This document shows, piece after piece, positions 7,599 to 17,456 of a stretch of 64,000 nt of DNA. Position numbers and translations under genes: made by a program. The stretch's first letter is position 1; each line of letters starts with the position of its first letter. The notes under the pieces are model-generated. The model searched no databases, had not been told where the DNA came from, and saw only the letters and a list, made by a program, of their open reading frames with translations. The DNA is from Anaerolineales bacterium (GTDB lineage Bacteria > Chloroflexota > Anaerolineae > Anaerolineales > UBA11579): NCBI GenBank assembly GCA_025808555.1, contig CP075526.1, positions 1,008,712 to 1,072,711 on the forward strand. The letters run 5' to 3'.

Positions 7599-10112
7599 TT
7601 ACGGCTTGAGGATCAGGCGTCCTTCGGCCGCGGCTTCAATGGACTCGCGCTCCCAATGCAGCGGGATGAACTGAATGTCAGCCCACAGCGGCGCCAGGTC
7701 ATTGTAGTGCTCATGATTCACATGGCCTGACTGGCCCAACGAGGTAATCTGCAGCGCATTCTGCCAGTCGCTCAGATCAAAGATCGTGCGCTTGGATGGG
7801 ATGGTGCTGGTGTCATAGTCCGGGCTGCCGCCCCAGCCAGTGGCATTCACGATCGAATTGCCGCCCGAGAGGCGATACGGGCCGGGGTTGAACAGGCGGT
7901 CGATCAGCGGGAAGCTACTCATCACGCCGTGCTCAAAAGTGATCGTATGCAGATCACCCCAGGCCCACTGGCTCTCGTCTTTGCCCAGCTTGTCTTCCAC
8001 CTCGGTTACGCCTGCAGCAAAAGCGCGCTGCAAGATGTCATCGCGGGTCTCGACCATATCGACCGTGGCGCGGTCATCCCACCAGGCGCTGTCAGGCTGC
8101 GCCAGCAGGTTCTCCATCACCACATACCAGCCGCTGCCGCCGCCGGCGTTGGGCCAGGCGATCTCCGGCAGGTCATCATTGAACGTCGTGGCTAGCAAAT
8201 GCTTCCACACCGGGGCAAATAGGGCTGCGCCGGCCGATTCCTTGTCATGGCGGCCATCCCACTGCGTCAGTAGGTCGCGCAGCTCGTTCAGCCGAGCGTC
8301 GCCATAGTCCAGTGCCACCAGGGCGTCCACCACCGGCAAGGCACCGAGGTTCAGGTTGTCACCCAGCATCTGCTGATAGTAGGCGCTGTCGATCAGGCCC
8401 GGCGCATTTTCGATCATGTCCACAATGCTCTGGGCGCGGTATCCGTAATCCCACGTGTCTGCAATGTGATACGGGTACTCGGCATCCACTACCGCGTTGT
8501 TGGCGGTCACAATGTAGCCCGATTCTGGATTGTAAGCATACGGAAGGTGCTCAAACGGAATGTAGCCGATCCAGGCAAACTGGTCGGTCCAACCCGGGGC
8601 CGGGTAACGTCCATCCCCAGCGGCCCGCAAGGGAATGTACCCTGGCATCTGGTAACCGATGTTGCCATCCACATCTGCATACAGCAGGTTCTGCGAGGGC
8701 ACGACAAACTGGCGCGCTGCTTCACGGAACTCCTCAAAGTTCTGGGCGCGGTTCAGATGAAACAGCGACTGAAGGGTAGTGCCAGGCTGCAACGCCGTCC
8801 AGCTCAAGGCCACCGCATAATTCTCCGGCAGGTTCAAGCCAGAGGTTTCGTCAAAATCAGTCAAGTCGCCATACGTGTCAGAGACGATCGGGCCAAACTG
8901 GGTGATACGCACCGGCATCTCGATCGTCTCGCCGCCCGCCACCACGATCTCTTCGATCACGACTTGCATGTCAACCCATTCACCGTTCATTTCATACTGG
9001 TAGGGGTCGTCTGGGTTCACCAGCACGACGTACAAGTCCATCACGTCCGGGCCAACGTTGGTGAAGCCCCAGGCGATGCGGTCATTGTGCCCGAGCACCA
9101 CACCCGGCGCACCCACAAACGAGACGCCCGCCGCATTGAAGTTGCAGTCCGGGCCAACCGGCTCACAGTGCAGGCCCACCTGATACCAGATGGATGGCGC
9201 GCTCTGGCCCAGGTGCGGGTCGTTGGCGAACAGCGGCATGCCGCTGGCGGTCAGGTCACCCGATACCACCCAGCTGTTGGAGCCCAGGTCGGCATTCGGG
9301 TCGCTGTCCAGCAGCGCGTCCAGAGCGGCGATGCGCGTATCCAGGGTTTGCATCAGCGCAGCCACTTCGGCGCCGTGCGGCGCCAGTTGCTGTACGCTGA
9401 TGGATTCTTCGCCAAGTTCAAAATCGGGCACCATCACCGGCTTGTCCTCCGCATAGGCGGGATACAACTCAGCGATCTGCGCCGGCGTGAAGGTCTTCAG
9501 CAGGATGGCGCGCGTGATCTCAGTGTCCATGTTGTCGCGCAGGTCCCAGGCCATCGCTTTGGCCCAGCTTACGGTATCCAGCGGCTCCCAGGGGCGCGGG
9601 GTGTAATTGCTGTTCAGCAGCTTCAGGAACAGGTACTCCAGGCTCAGCTCAGTGCCGTTGCGCTCGGCCATGTAGGCGTTCACGCCGGCCGAGTAGGCCT
9701 CCAACATCATTACGCTCTGGTCGTCCAGCAGCTCCATTTCAGCTCGGGCCACACGCTCCCAGCCCATCGTCCGCAGGAACTGGTCAATATCCACGGTATT
9801 GCTGCCCATCAGTTCAGATAGGCGGCCGCGGCTGGTATGGCGCTGAAAATCCATCTGCCAGAAACGGTCCTGGGCGTGCACATATCCCTGGGCAAAGAAC
9901 AGGTCGTGTTCATTGCTGGCATAGATGTGCGGAATGCCATTCTCATCTCGAATGACCTCAACCTCGCCTTGCAGGCCAGGCACCTGAATTTCACCGTCGA
10001 TCTGTGGATATGAAGCCTTGATCTGGCCGGGCAGCAGAATCGCCACCACCGCAGCCAAAAGCAGGACCAGGCCCAGCAGGCCCAGCCCGATTGCGCGCAG
10101 AATCTTTCCCAT
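7599..10112 (-). CDS. Penicillin acylase family protein (Ntn hydrolase)
   Basis: 837-residue N-terminal-nucleophile amidohydrolase of the penicillin G acylase/acyl-homoserine lactone acylase family. A single N-terminal membrane anchor (residues 4-28) is followed by the small-chain region with GIPHIYASNEHDLFFAQGY. The self-cleavage site is G-SNSWVVSG, making Ser278 the nucleophile of the large chain, with LFANDPHL following. The length fits the family. The ATG at 10112 is preferred because AAGGAG lies 6 nt upstream; a TTG seven codons earlier is possible. The natural amide substrate is unknown. Confidence 0.9.
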   Translation of the reverse strand: MGKILRAIGLGLLGLVLLLAAVVAILLPGQIKASYPQIDGEIQVPGLQGEVEVIRDENGIPHIYASNEHDLFFAQGYVHAQDRFWQMDFQRHTSRGRLSELMGSNTVDIDQFLRTMGWERVARAEMELLDDQSVMMLEAYSAGVNAYMAERNGTELSLEYLFLKLLNSNYTPRPWEPLDTVSWAKAMAWDLRDNMDTEITRAILLKTFTPAQIAELYPAYAEDKPVMVPDFELGEESISVQQLAPHGAEVAALMQTLDTRIAALDALLDSDPNADLGSNSWVVSGDLTASGMPLFANDPHLGQSAPSIWYQVGLHCEPVGPDCNFNAAGVSFVGAPGVVLGHNDRIAWGFTNVGPDVMDLYVVLVNPDDPYQYEMNGEWVDMQVVIEEIVVAGGETIEMPVRITQFGPIVSDTYGDLTDFDETSGLNLPENYAVALSWTALQPGTTLQSLFHLNRAQNFEEFREAARQFVVPSQNLLYADVDGNIGYQMPGYIPLRAAGDGRYPAPGWTDQFAWIGYIPFEHLPYAYNPESGYIVTANNAVVDAEYPYHIADTWDYGYRAQSIVDMIENAPGLIDSAYYQQMLGDNLNLGALPVVDALVALDYGDARLNELRDLLTQWDGRHDKESAGAALFAPVWKHLLATTFNDDLPEIAWPNAGGGSGWYVVMENLLAQPDSAWWDDRATVDMVETRDDILQRAFAAGVTEVEDKLGKDESQWAWGDLHTITFEHGVMSSFPLIDRLFNPGPYRLSGGNSIVNATGWGGSPDYDTSTIPSKRTIFDLSDWQNALQITSLGQSGHVNHEHYNDLAPLWADIQFIPLHWERESIEAAAEGRLILKP

Positions 10113-10172
10113 TGAGGACTCCTTGGCTATCAATCGATGCCAAGCCGAATTATACGCCTGTAGATTTAGGGG

Positions 10173-10535
10173 CTACATGGCCACCACAAAAGCGATCGCA
10201 TGCTCTTGTGTGTGGCTAATGCTCAGTGACCAGCGGGTGATGCCGTGCTTCTCGGCCAACGCCAGGGCCGCCCCGTGCAGTTGCAGCACCGGCTCCTTGC
10301 GCTCGCCGCGCAGGATCTCGACCTCCAGCCAGCTCAGGTCGCCGATGCCGGTGCCCAGCGCCTTGGCCACGGCTTCCTTGGCGGCAAAACGCGCCGCCAG
10401 TGAGGCTAAATTGCCGCTCAGTTGCTCCAATTCACGCGGGGTATAGATGCGCTTGAGGAAGCGGTCGCCGTGGCGCTCGATCGCCTCACGAAGGCGGCGC
10501 ACCTCAACCATGTCCACACCCGTGTGCAGGCTCAT
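10173..10535 (-). CDS. acpS: Holo-[acyl-carrier-protein] synthase
   Basis: 120-residue AcpS that transfers 4'-phosphopantetheine from CoA to acyl carrier protein. It shows the family motifs GVDMVEVRR at residues 6-14 and FAAKEAVAKALGTGIG around residues 54-69, with the Mg-binding Asp8 and Glu58. The length is normal for the bacterial AcpS type. Its start overlaps the upstream M16 gene by 4 nt, so it is the last gene of a three-gene operon with the M16 pair. Confidence 0.93.
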   Translation of the reverse strand: MSLHTGVDMVEVRRLREAIERHGDRFLKRIYTPRELEQLSGNLASLAARFAAKEAVAKALGTGIGDLSWLEVEILRGERKEPVLQLHGAALALAEKHGITRWSLSISHTQEHAIAFVVAM

Positions 10536-11818
10536 GCCGCCTCTGTGCGCGGCGGCCCGGCTACCGCCACCGCCATCTGATCCGGCTTGAGATACTGCGC
10601 CGCCGCTTCCAGCACCTGTTGGCGCGTGACGGCGTTGACCTCGTCGGGGAACTTGCGGTAATAGTCCAACCCAAGCTGAAAGCGCTCCATGCTCATCAAG
10701 GCATCTGCCACGCCGCCATTGCTCTCCAGCGAGAGTGGCATGCTACCAATGTAGTTGGATTTGCTGTCACTCAGTTCTTCTTCGCTCACCAGCTCGGTGG
10801 TGAAGCGATCAATTTCTTTGAAAATTAGTTCGGTGGCCTGCTCTTCATTGGCAGGGTTGACGCCCGCCGCCACGATCCACGGGTCCGGCCCCAGCCCGCC
10901 GCCCAAACTGCTGTAGGCGTAATAGGCCAGGCCGGCCTTCTCGCGCACCGAATCGCCCACGCGGCCCATCAGGCCAAAGCGGCCCAGGATGTTGTTGCCC
11001 AGCGAGGAGGCCATATAGTCAGGGGCCTTGCGCAGCGGGCCGCCGGTGCCCACAATGACATCGCTCTGGCTCTTGCCCGCAATGTCTAGGCGCTGGTAAC
11101 CGCGGGCGGACAACGGCTGCCATTCCGGTAGCTGCACGGGCACCGGCTGCTGTGGGTTCTGCCAGTCTTCGAAGGCAGCGCGGATCTGCTCTACGGCCAC
11201 CGCGGCCGAGATACCGCCCACGACCACCAGCAGCATGCCACGCGGCCCAAAATTGCTCTTGTGAAAGTTGACCAGGTCTTCCCGCGTGATCGCGCTGATC
11301 GTATGCGGGTGGCCCTCATCGGCCCGTGCATACGGATGATCGCGATACACCATCTCGTCGAACAACAGCGAAGCCATGTCGCGTGTATCCTGGGCGCGCA
11401 GCGAGAGCCCGGTCATCAGCTGCGCCCGCACCTTTTCCACATGCTCATCCGGGAAGGTCGGTGTCAGCAGCGCTTCGCGGCCCAGTTGCAGCAGCAGGCC
11501 AAAATCCTCAGCCAGCGAGCGCCCGCCAAAGCCAGTGGTGTGCGTGCCGCTGTTGAAGCCAAAACTGGCGCCGATGGATTCAAGCGAGTCGTAAATACTT
11601 TGGAAGTCACGCGCTGCGCTGCCGCGCATCAACATCGAGGCGGTGAAGTCGGCCAGACCCAGTTTATCGTCAGGGTCCAGCAGACCGCCCGCCAGCAGTG
11701 AGCCGCGCAAGGTTACGGCTTTGGAATTGGGGTTCTCACGCGCCAGCACAACGATGCCGTTGGCCAGCTCCACCCGCGTGATGTCATCCGCCCCTGGAAT
11801 GGCAGAGCGCGGCGTCAT
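10532..11818 (-). CDS. M16 family peptidase homologue, non-catalytic subunit
   Basis: 428-residue pitrilysin-fold protein. The segment corresponding to the zinc motif reads GLADFTASMLMRG and lacks HxxEH, so it is the non-catalytic partner. It keeps the C-terminal arginine/tyrosine-type region (VREKAGLAYYAYSSLGGG) seen in substrate-binding M16 subunits. It overlaps both neighbours by 4 nt, which fits a heterodimer made with the active subunit encoded just upstream. The substrate peptide is not known. Confidence 0.9.
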   Translation of the reverse strand: MTPRSAIPGADDITRVELANGIVVLARENPNSKAVTLRGSLLAGGLLDPDDKLGLADFTASMLMRGSAARDFQSIYDSLESIGASFGFNSGTHTTGFGGRSLAEDFGLLLQLGREALLTPTFPDEHVEKVRAQLMTGLSLRAQDTRDMASLLFDEMVYRDHPYARADEGHPHTISAITREDLVNFHKSNFGPRGMLLVVVGGISAAVAVEQIRAAFEDWQNPQQPVPVQLPEWQPLSARGYQRLDIAGKSQSDVIVGTGGPLRKAPDYMASSLGNNILGRFGLMGRVGDSVREKAGLAYYAYSSLGGGLGPDPWIVAAGVNPANEEQATELIFKEIDRFTTELVSEEELSDSKSNYIGSMPLSLESNGGVADALMSMERFQLGLDYYRKFPDEVNAVTRQQVLEAAAQYLKPDQMAVAVAGPPRTEAA

Positions 11819-13098
11819 TCGGCCTCCGGGCTGCCATCGGGCTGGTACACGCCCAGCACGCGGCGCTCGGGCCGCAGGTACAGCTGGGCGGCGCGCTGCA
11901 CGTCCGCGGGCGTCACCGCCGCCAGGCGTTCAAGATAACTTTCAAACCAGGCATAGCGGTCAAACACTTCGGCAAAGCCCATCCAGAACGCCTGGTTGGT
12001 GATGCTCTCACTGCCATAGGCGAACAGCGCCTTGGCCTGCTTCACCGCCCGCAGCAATTCCTCGATCTTGGGCGGCGTATCCTGTAGTCGCTTGATCTCG
12101 TCATCCAGCGCGGCGACTGCCGCCTCGGCGCTGCTATTGGGGTGCACCGTGATGGTGATGTCGTACAGGTACGGGTCAATGGTGGCCTGCAGGCCGCCGC
12201 TCACACCCACGGCCAGGTCCTTCTCCACCAGGCGGCGGTACAAGCGCGAGGTCTTGTTGGAGATGCCACCGCTAAACAGGTTGAGGTTACTCGGGCCGGC
12301 CAGCAGGCTGTCCGCCACCGTCAGGGCAAAAAAGTCTAGGTCAGTTGCCCGCAGCGAGCGGTAGGCTGCCTTCACAAATACGGTCTCGCCCGGCCCCTGG
12401 GTCACCACGCGGCGCTCTTCCTCCGGCGCGGGCTCATCCTGCGCGATGCGGGTAGGCGCCGGGCCGCTTGGCACGGCTGCATACAGCTCCTCGACGCGGG
12501 CCAGCATCTGTTTCGTGTCAAAGTCGCCGGCGATCGCCAAAACCGCATTGCCCGGCACATAAAAATGTTTGTAATGGTTGAAAAGATCGTCGCGCGTGAT
12601 GGTTTTGAGGTCAGCCATGTAGCCAATGACCTCATGCTTGTACGGGTGCGTGTCGAACGCGGCCTGCTGCACATCCTCATCCAGCAGGAACATGGGGCTG
12701 TTCTCGTTACCCTGGCGCTCCGACATGATCACCGTGCGCTCTGAGTCGACCTCTTTCGGGTCAAACTGGCTGTTGATAAAGCGGTCGGCCTCCAGGCGCA
12801 GCGCCAGATCGATCTTCTCGGAGGGCATGGTTTCGTAGTACGCCGTCCAGTCAATATAGGTCATGGCATTCCAAAACCCGCCATCGCGGGAGATGGTCTT
12901 GTCCAGTTCGCCCGCCGGGAACTGGGGCGTACCCTTGAACTGCATGTGCTCCACCCAGTGCGAGATGCCGCTCAAGCCCGGCCCTTCATCACGCGAGCCG
13001 GCGCGCACCCACAGCCAGTGGCTGATAAGTGGCGCGGTGTGGATCTCCTTAAGCAGAACTTTTAGACCGTTGGGCAGAGTGTATTGGGTAAGTTGCAT
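11815..13098 (-). CDS. M16 family zinc peptidase, catalytic subunit
   Basis: 427-residue zinc peptidase of the pitrilysin/processing peptidase type. The inverted zinc motif HWVEH is at residues 47-51, and the downstream glutamate region VDSERTVIMSERQGNEN supplies the third ligand. It pairs with the next gene, which lacks the motif. The ATG at 13098 was chosen; an in-frame GTG at 13116 would add six residues, and neither has a clear Shine-Dalgarno. It probably degrades peptides in the cytoplasm. Confidence 0.91.
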   Translation of the reverse strand: MQLTQYTLPNGLKVLLKEIHTAPLISHWLWVRAGSRDEGPGLSGISHWVEHMQFKGTPQFPAGELDKTISRDGGFWNAMTYIDWTAYYETMPSEKIDLALRLEADRFINSQFDPKEVDSERTVIMSERQGNENSPMFLLDEDVQQAAFDTHPYKHEVIGYMADLKTITRDDLFNHYKHFYVPGNAVLAIAGDFDTKQMLARVEELYAAVPSGPAPTRIAQDEPAPEEERRVVTQGPGETVFVKAAYRSLRATDLDFFALTVADSLLAGPSNLNLFSGGISNKTSRLYRRLVEKDLAVGVSGGLQATIDPYLYDITITVHPNSSAEAAVAALDDEIKRLQDTPPKIEELLRAVKQAKALFAYGSESITNQAFWMGFAEVFDRYAWFESYLERLAAVTPADVQRAAQLYLRPERRVLGVYQPDGSPEAE

Positions 13099-13232
13099 AG
13101 GCAAATGTGAGGCCACCCGAATTGGGTGGCGCTTACGAATATAGCACAGCAGACTATCTTTTGGACATTTTGCCAGTCAAAACAAGGCTTTTGACACGGC
13201 AACCACGCGCAATCCGCCGTACAATGAAGGCC

Positions 13233-14585
13233 ATGTCTTCGCAACGCACTGTAGCCGTCATCGGCGCCGGCCCAGCCGGTCTGTTTGCCGCCCGCGAGCT
13301 GGCCAACGCCGGCGTCCAGGTGGCCCTGATCAATAGAGACATCAAGGCGGGTGGCCTGGCCGAGTACGGCATTTATCCTAACAAGTACAAAATGAAGGAT
13401 GGTCTGCGCAAGCAGTTCCGTCAGGTGCTCGCGCTGCCTAACGTGAGCTACTTCGGCAATCTCAGCATCCTGCAGGCTGGCCCGCTCAGTCTGGCAGATC
13501 TGCAAGCCATGGGTTTTGACGCCGTGCTGGTGAGCGTGGGCGCCCAGGGCACCAAATGGCTGGGCCTCGAAGGCGAAGACTTGCAGGGCGTTTACCACGC
13601 CAAGGATCTGGTGTATCACTACAACAAGCTGCCGCCATATAGCCAGCAGCAATTTGGCATGGGTCGCCGCATCATCTGCGTCGGCGCCGGCAACGTGATG
13701 CTTGATATTGCCCACTGGGCCGTGCGCGAACTCAAAGTGGACGAGCTGGTGGCCGCCGTCCGCCGCGGGCCGGCGGATGTCAAGTTCACCAAAAAAGAAA
13801 TGGAAACCGTGGCCGCCAATCTGGACTTGGCCGCCCTGGATGCCGAGATCGCCCGCTGCGCGCCCAACATGGCCGCTGTAGGGCAAGACCCGCAAGCCGC
13901 CAAAGATTACATTCTCTCCGCCCTGCCGAGTGCGGAACCCAGGGTCTCCGATACGCGCATGCGCTTCGATTTCCTAGCCTCGCCGCACCGCATCGTGGGC
14001 GATGTGGATGGCCGCGTGCTTGGCCTGGAAGTCGAAGACACCCTGCTGGTTGCGCGTGAGGATGGCAGCGCCACCGCCAAGGGTCAGGGCAGCTACCGCC
14101 TCATCGAAGGCGATACCGTGGTCTTCTGCATCGGCGACCGTATCGACAACCGCTTTGGCCTGCCGCTGGACAAGTGGGGTGACTTTGCCAAGAACCCCGA
14201 ACCTCGCTTCGCCGATGATGGCATCTCGTACGAGGCCTACGACCCCGAGAGCCAGAAAGCTGTAGAAGGTGTGTTCCTGGCCGGCTGGGCACGCGAGGCC
14301 AGCACCGGCCTTGTGGGCGCGGCTCGCAAAGACGGCACGCAGGCGGCGCACGCCGTGCTGGCCTACTTAGCCAGCCGCGCCGGCACCGGCCGCGGCGCCC
14401 TGGCCGCCCTGCAAGCCAAAGTGGCTACGCTAGGCACCCCGGTCGTGACCAATGCCGATCTGGTCAAACTTGAGGAGGCCGAGGCGGCGATGGCCGCCGA
14501 GCGCGGGCTGCCCGAATTCAAGTTCTCCAGCAACGAAGCAATGCTCGGCGTCATCGGGCTCAGCCCGGTGGCAGAAGCCTACTAA
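13233..14585 (+). CDS. FAD-dependent NAD(P)H oxidoreductase, GltD/adrenodoxin-reductase-like
   Basis: About 450-residue flavoprotein with two nucleotide-binding folds: FAD motif VIGAGPAGLFAARE near residue 8 and NAD(P)H motif CVGAGNVMLDIA near residue 150. Lengths and order fit adrenodoxin-type ferredoxin-NADP reductases and glutamate synthase small subunits. It is encoded alone, with no ferredoxin or GltB nearby, so the partner is unknown. The ATG at 13233 lies 7 nt after TACAAT (13220-13225), which fits a leaderless start; an ATG at 13224 is the alternative. It ends in a strong terminator. Confidence 0.85.
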   Translation: MSSQRTVAVIGAGPAGLFAARELANAGVQVALINRDIKAGGLAEYGIYPNKYKMKDGLRKQFRQVLALPNVSYFGNLSILQAGPLSLADLQAMGFDAVLVSVGAQGTKWLGLEGEDLQGVYHAKDLVYHYNKLPPYSQQQFGMGRRIICVGAGNVMLDIAHWAVRELKVDELVAAVRRGPADVKFTKKEMETVAANLDLAALDAEIARCAPNMAAVGQDPQAAKDYILSALPSAEPRVSDTRMRFDFLASPHRIVGDVDGRVLGLEVEDTLLVAREDGSATAKGQGSYRLIEGDTVVFCIGDRIDNRFGLPLDKWGDFAKNPEPRFADDGISYEAYDPESQKAVEGVFLAGWAREASTGLVGAARKDGTQAAHAVLAYLASRAGTGRGALAALQAKVATLGTPVVTNADLVKLEEAEAAMAAERGLPEFKFSSNEAMLGVIGLSPVAEAY

Positions 14586-14590
14586 AAACA

Positions 14591-14616
14591 AAAACGGCGC
14601 TCAGCGCCGTTTTTTG
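14591..14616. terminator. Bidirectional terminator
   Basis: Ten-bp stem AAAACGGCGC/GCGCCGTTTT with loop TCA, between convergent genes. The 3' arm runs into further Ts. Confidence 0.88.
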
Positions 14617-15086
14617 TTGCTCTTGGCCGGCTGTGGCCGCCGCACCCAAAAGGGCGAGAACATGATGAAGCCCACGATCATGATCAGCTGGCCGATCAGC
14701 ACGCCAGCGCCCTGCCAGTAGCCGAAGAACGGGACGGAGGGCAGCGGCCGCGTGCCCAGGCCAAACACATCCGCCAGGCCGGAGGTCAGCGCGATGACAT
14801 AGCCGGTACCCGCCAGTCGGATGCCAATATCGGCGGCAATGTTCTTGGGAGTGTCCCGCCACAGCGCATCCAGGGTGAAGTAGCCGCCCAGCCCGAGCAA
14901 ACCCAGGCCCAGAATGAAGACGGTGATCTGCACAAAGCCCACCACCGGGCTGCGGTCCAGGCCAAACAATTGCGGTGTGGCCCCCAGCAGGAAGATGAGC
15001 ATGCCCACCACGGTGGTGAACATGCCAAGGCGTTTCTTGAGCGTGCGGCTGGGGCCCTTGGGAACCTGAGGGGCGATCTGTGACAT
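14601..15086 (-). CDS. Hypothetical four-helix membrane protein
   Basis: 161-residue protein I do not recognise. After a basic N-terminus (KGPSRTLKKRLG) there are about four hydrophobic segments near residues 22-42, 48-72, 88-105 and 120-145, and a basic C-terminal tail. The ATG at 15086 is selected because TAGAAT lies 7 nt upstream, which would give an essentially leaderless mRNA; an earlier in-frame start at 15212 would run into the next gene. Its stop lies inside the shared terminator hairpin. Confidence 0.75.
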   Translation of the reverse strand: MSQIAPQVPKGPSRTLKKRLGMFTTVVGMLIFLLGATPQLFGLDRSPVVGFVQITVFILGLGLLGLGGYFTLDALWRDTPKNIAADIGIRLAGTGYVIALTSGLADVFGLGTRPLPSVPFFGYWQGAGVLIGQLIMIVGFIMFSPFWVRRPQPAKSNKKRR

Positions 15087-15112
15087 GCGCGCGATTCTAC
15101 CTGATGGCCTGT

Positions 15113-16162
15113 TTACAAAAAGCGGCTCGCCAGGGTCTGCAACAGCCACAGCATCATCGGGATCAGGATGGCCGACAGAAAGTTGCGGAAGGACCCGGTA
15201 GCCCACGGCCATGTTGGCACCGACTTAAGCTGCTCCTGCACGCGATACAAGCTGGAAATGGCGGCATCGGCGCTCTTAATGCGCTCCGCATTGTTCCTGT
15301 CAATTGCTTTGTACAGGCTTTGTTGTGCCTTCTCAATTTGGTGACTGTTCTTGGCCAGCACCTCTGCTTTCGCTTGGACCAACCGCGCGTGGATTCCTAA
15401 CAGCGGCACCAGCACCACAAACAATGAGGCTGGCACCAAACCAGCTGCGATGCTCAGGTTGATCGTATCCTCGGTCAAAGTAGCTTCGTATAGAAGGTTG
15501 CTTACATATGTGACGTAAACCATGGACAAAAACCACAATGCGGTGCGCATGGTCAAACCAGAGAAAGCATACATGGGCTGCTGATGGAAGACATTTACCT
15601 CGTCCACCAGTTCAAAGGCTTTTGTGATCAGATACAGCTGGCGCAGGGCGTGATAAAAGATCACAGGCGCCATACTGTAAGATGGCACGCTAAGAACGAA
15701 ACCGATTACCCATGACAGTGGATGGATTTCCCCAGGCGGGGTCTCGTAGACCACCATGCGCGGGTCTTGAATGGACAGCCAGCCCATGACAAGCAGGGAA
15801 AGTGTATACAGGACAGCAGGCACGCCGGCTGGCATGGTGGTAATGCGATAGCGCAATTCCTGGAATTCGCTAAGCTTGGTGCGCACCAGGGGTTGGAAGC
15901 GGCGCATCGCCTCTTCCGCCAAATTATCAGTGTTGTGAATTATGAAGAAGACCAGCGGAGGCCAAACCCCATTCAGGAATGCGAGCACTGAGGGTTGCCC
16001 CCAGGGAAGCGTAAGGTTCAGCCAACTGGCAAAATGAGTGGCGACGACTGAAAAAAGGTAAACAATTAAGTAAAAAGCCCATGAAGGCATGGGTAGGCGG
16101 TCAATCCAGTCCAGTAGCCGATCAACCCAGCTTGGCGGGTACATCACTTGCATCTTAGCCAT
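15113..16162 (-). CDS. Hypothetical multi-pass membrane protein
   Basis: 349-residue membrane protein of unknown function. Hydrophobic segments occur near residues 25-50, 62-80, 112-130, 148-175, 205-225 and 235-255. They are followed by a helical, charged stretch (about 258-310, likely coiled coil) and a final membrane segment near 328-347. A membrane part with a cytoplasmic coiled coil could be a sensor or scaffold, but no catalytic motif is visible. It stands between two minus-strand genes with a short gap on each side. Confidence 0.75.
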   Translation of the reverse strand: MAKMQVMYPPSWVDRLLDWIDRLPMPSWAFYLIVYLFSVVATHFASWLNLTLPWGQPSVLAFLNGVWPPLVFFIIHNTDNLAEEAMRRFQPLVRTKLSEFQELRYRITTMPAGVPAVLYTLSLLVMGWLSIQDPRMVVYETPPGEIHPLSWVIGFVLSVPSYSMAPVIFYHALRQLYLITKAFELVDEVNVFHQQPMYAFSGLTMRTALWFLSMVYVTYVSNLLYEATLTEDTINLSIAAGLVPASLFVVLVPLLGIHARLVQAKAEVLAKNSHQIEKAQQSLYKAIDRNNAERIKSADAAISSLYRVQEQLKSVPTWPWATGSFRNFLSAILIPMMLWLLQTLASRFL

Positions 16163-16185
16163 AGACGCACCTCTAGAATCGAGCT

Positions 16186-17415
16186 TTACTTTGCAGGAAA
16201 TTCAAACGCTGCCTTGATGATGCCCTCAGACCCCTTTTGGGCCAGATCACCCAGGGCCTTCTTGTAATCAGCGAGCGCATATTTGCGCGTCACCATCCAA
16301 CCCAGATCGACCTTGCCCTTTTCCATCAGATCCAGCGCCAGGTCATAGCTCTTCCAGGTCTTGCCCTTGTACTCGTCGGCATGGCTGTACTCCGTGGCCG
16401 AGAGGATACGCAACTCCTGCGTGAAGATCGCCGACCAGTCGATGCCCTTGGCCTGGCCCGGCAAGCCCACCAGCACCACCGTGCCGCCGCGCTTGGCGAA
16501 ACGGTTGGCATCATCCAGCGAATTGTCGTTGCCGGTGCATTCATACACGCGGTCCACGCCGCCTTCCATCACCAGCTTGCCGATGGTCGGCTTCAGCAGC
16601 GTGGCGCCGGTGCGCTCGGCAACTAGTTTATACAAATCGCCCTTGAGCACTTCGTCGGCGCCCAGCTTGCGGGCTGCCTCGGCCTGGTGCGGGTAGCGGG
16701 CTGAGACCAGGATCTTGGCCTTGCTGCCCAGCCCGCGCAATGCGGCCAGGGTTACCAAGCCCATGGTGCCCGCCCCCAGGATGAGAATGGTCTCATCGTC
16801 CCTGGGCATATCCATCAGCACGCAGTGCAGCGCGCAGGCGAATGGCTCCACCATCAGGGCGTTCTCATCGCTGATGCTGTCCGGCACTGCATACAGCTGA
16901 CTCTGGTGGGCAATAAACGACTCGGACCAGCTACCGCCCGTATCCTTTGAGGAGCCGATGAACATGCCCGGCGCCAGTTTGCCGCCGCTGCGCCGCGCGC
17001 AACGATTGATCTCGCCCTTGGCGCAGTATTCGCACCACTCAGCCTTCTCGTAGCCGCGCGGAGCGCACCACAGGGTCGGCTCCACGATCACCCGCTGGCC
17101 GGGCTTGAAGCCTCTGACCTCGGCGCCCACTTCAGAGATGGTGCCTACATTTTCGTGCCCAAAAGTAAAGGGGAAATCGCTGTACGGCGAGAAATACGGG
17201 CTGGTGTGCAGGTATATGGTGCCCAGATCGGTGCCGCAGATACCACCCAGGCGGGTTTTGATGCGCACCCACTGCTGGGTCGGGAAGCTGGGCTCGGCCA
17301 CGTCCTGCATGCTGGTGCACGTGAGGCCGCTCCACAGCAGCGAGGGGGCCACCTTGGCTACGGCCAGCCCAAGGGCATAGCGGGGGATGGTGAAGTTGAA
17401 TTGGACGGCTTTCAT
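16186..17415 (-). CDS. Zinc-dependent alcohol dehydrogenase (medium-chain family)
   Basis: 409-residue MDR-family dehydrogenase. The catalytic zinc region is GGICGTD, with FGHENVG downstream. A structural-zinc-like cysteine loop is present (CEYCAKGEINRC), and the NAD(P) fold carries LILGAGTMGLVTLAAL. The substrate cannot be told. The ATG at 17415 is chosen over upstream starts because TACACT ends 6 nt before it, implying a leaderless transcript. It is divergent from the diguanylate cyclase gene, with 129 bp between them. Confidence 0.88.
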   Translation of the reverse strand: MKAVQFNFTIPRYALGLAVAKVAPSLLWSGLTCTSMQDVAEPSFPTQQWVRIKTRLGGICGTDLGTIYLHTSPYFSPYSDFPFTFGHENVGTISEVGAEVRGFKPGQRVIVEPTLWCAPRGYEKAEWCEYCAKGEINRCARRSGGKLAPGMFIGSSKDTGGSWSESFIAHQSQLYAVPDSISDENALMVEPFACALHCVLMDMPRDDETILILGAGTMGLVTLAALRGLGSKAKILVSARYPHQAEAARKLGADEVLKGDLYKLVAERTGATLLKPTIGKLVMEGGVDRVYECTGNDNSLDDANRFAKRGGTVVLVGLPGQAKGIDWSAIFTQELRILSATEYSHADEYKGKTWKSYDLALDLMEKGKVDLGWMVTRKYALADYKKALGDLAQKGSEGIIKAAFEFPAK

Positions 17416-17456
17416 GCTGGCAGTGTACCAGTGTCTTGCCCTGCTCCGCAGCACGG

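Noticed and set aside
9190-9456. Zinc-finger-like or secreted small proteins in frames of less than 100 codons inside large genes
   Set aside because: All are out-of-frame or antisense to well supported genes and have no start signals.
8466-9821. Long open frame of 451 codons on the plus strand
   Set aside because: Fully antisense to the penicillin-acylase-family gene, no Shine-Dalgarno, biased composition typical of a high-GC shadow frame.
13191-13225. TTGACA at 13191 with TACAAT at 13220 as a promoter pair
   Set aside because: The spacer is 23 bp, too long; TACAAT alone is kept as a possible -10 for a leaderless start.
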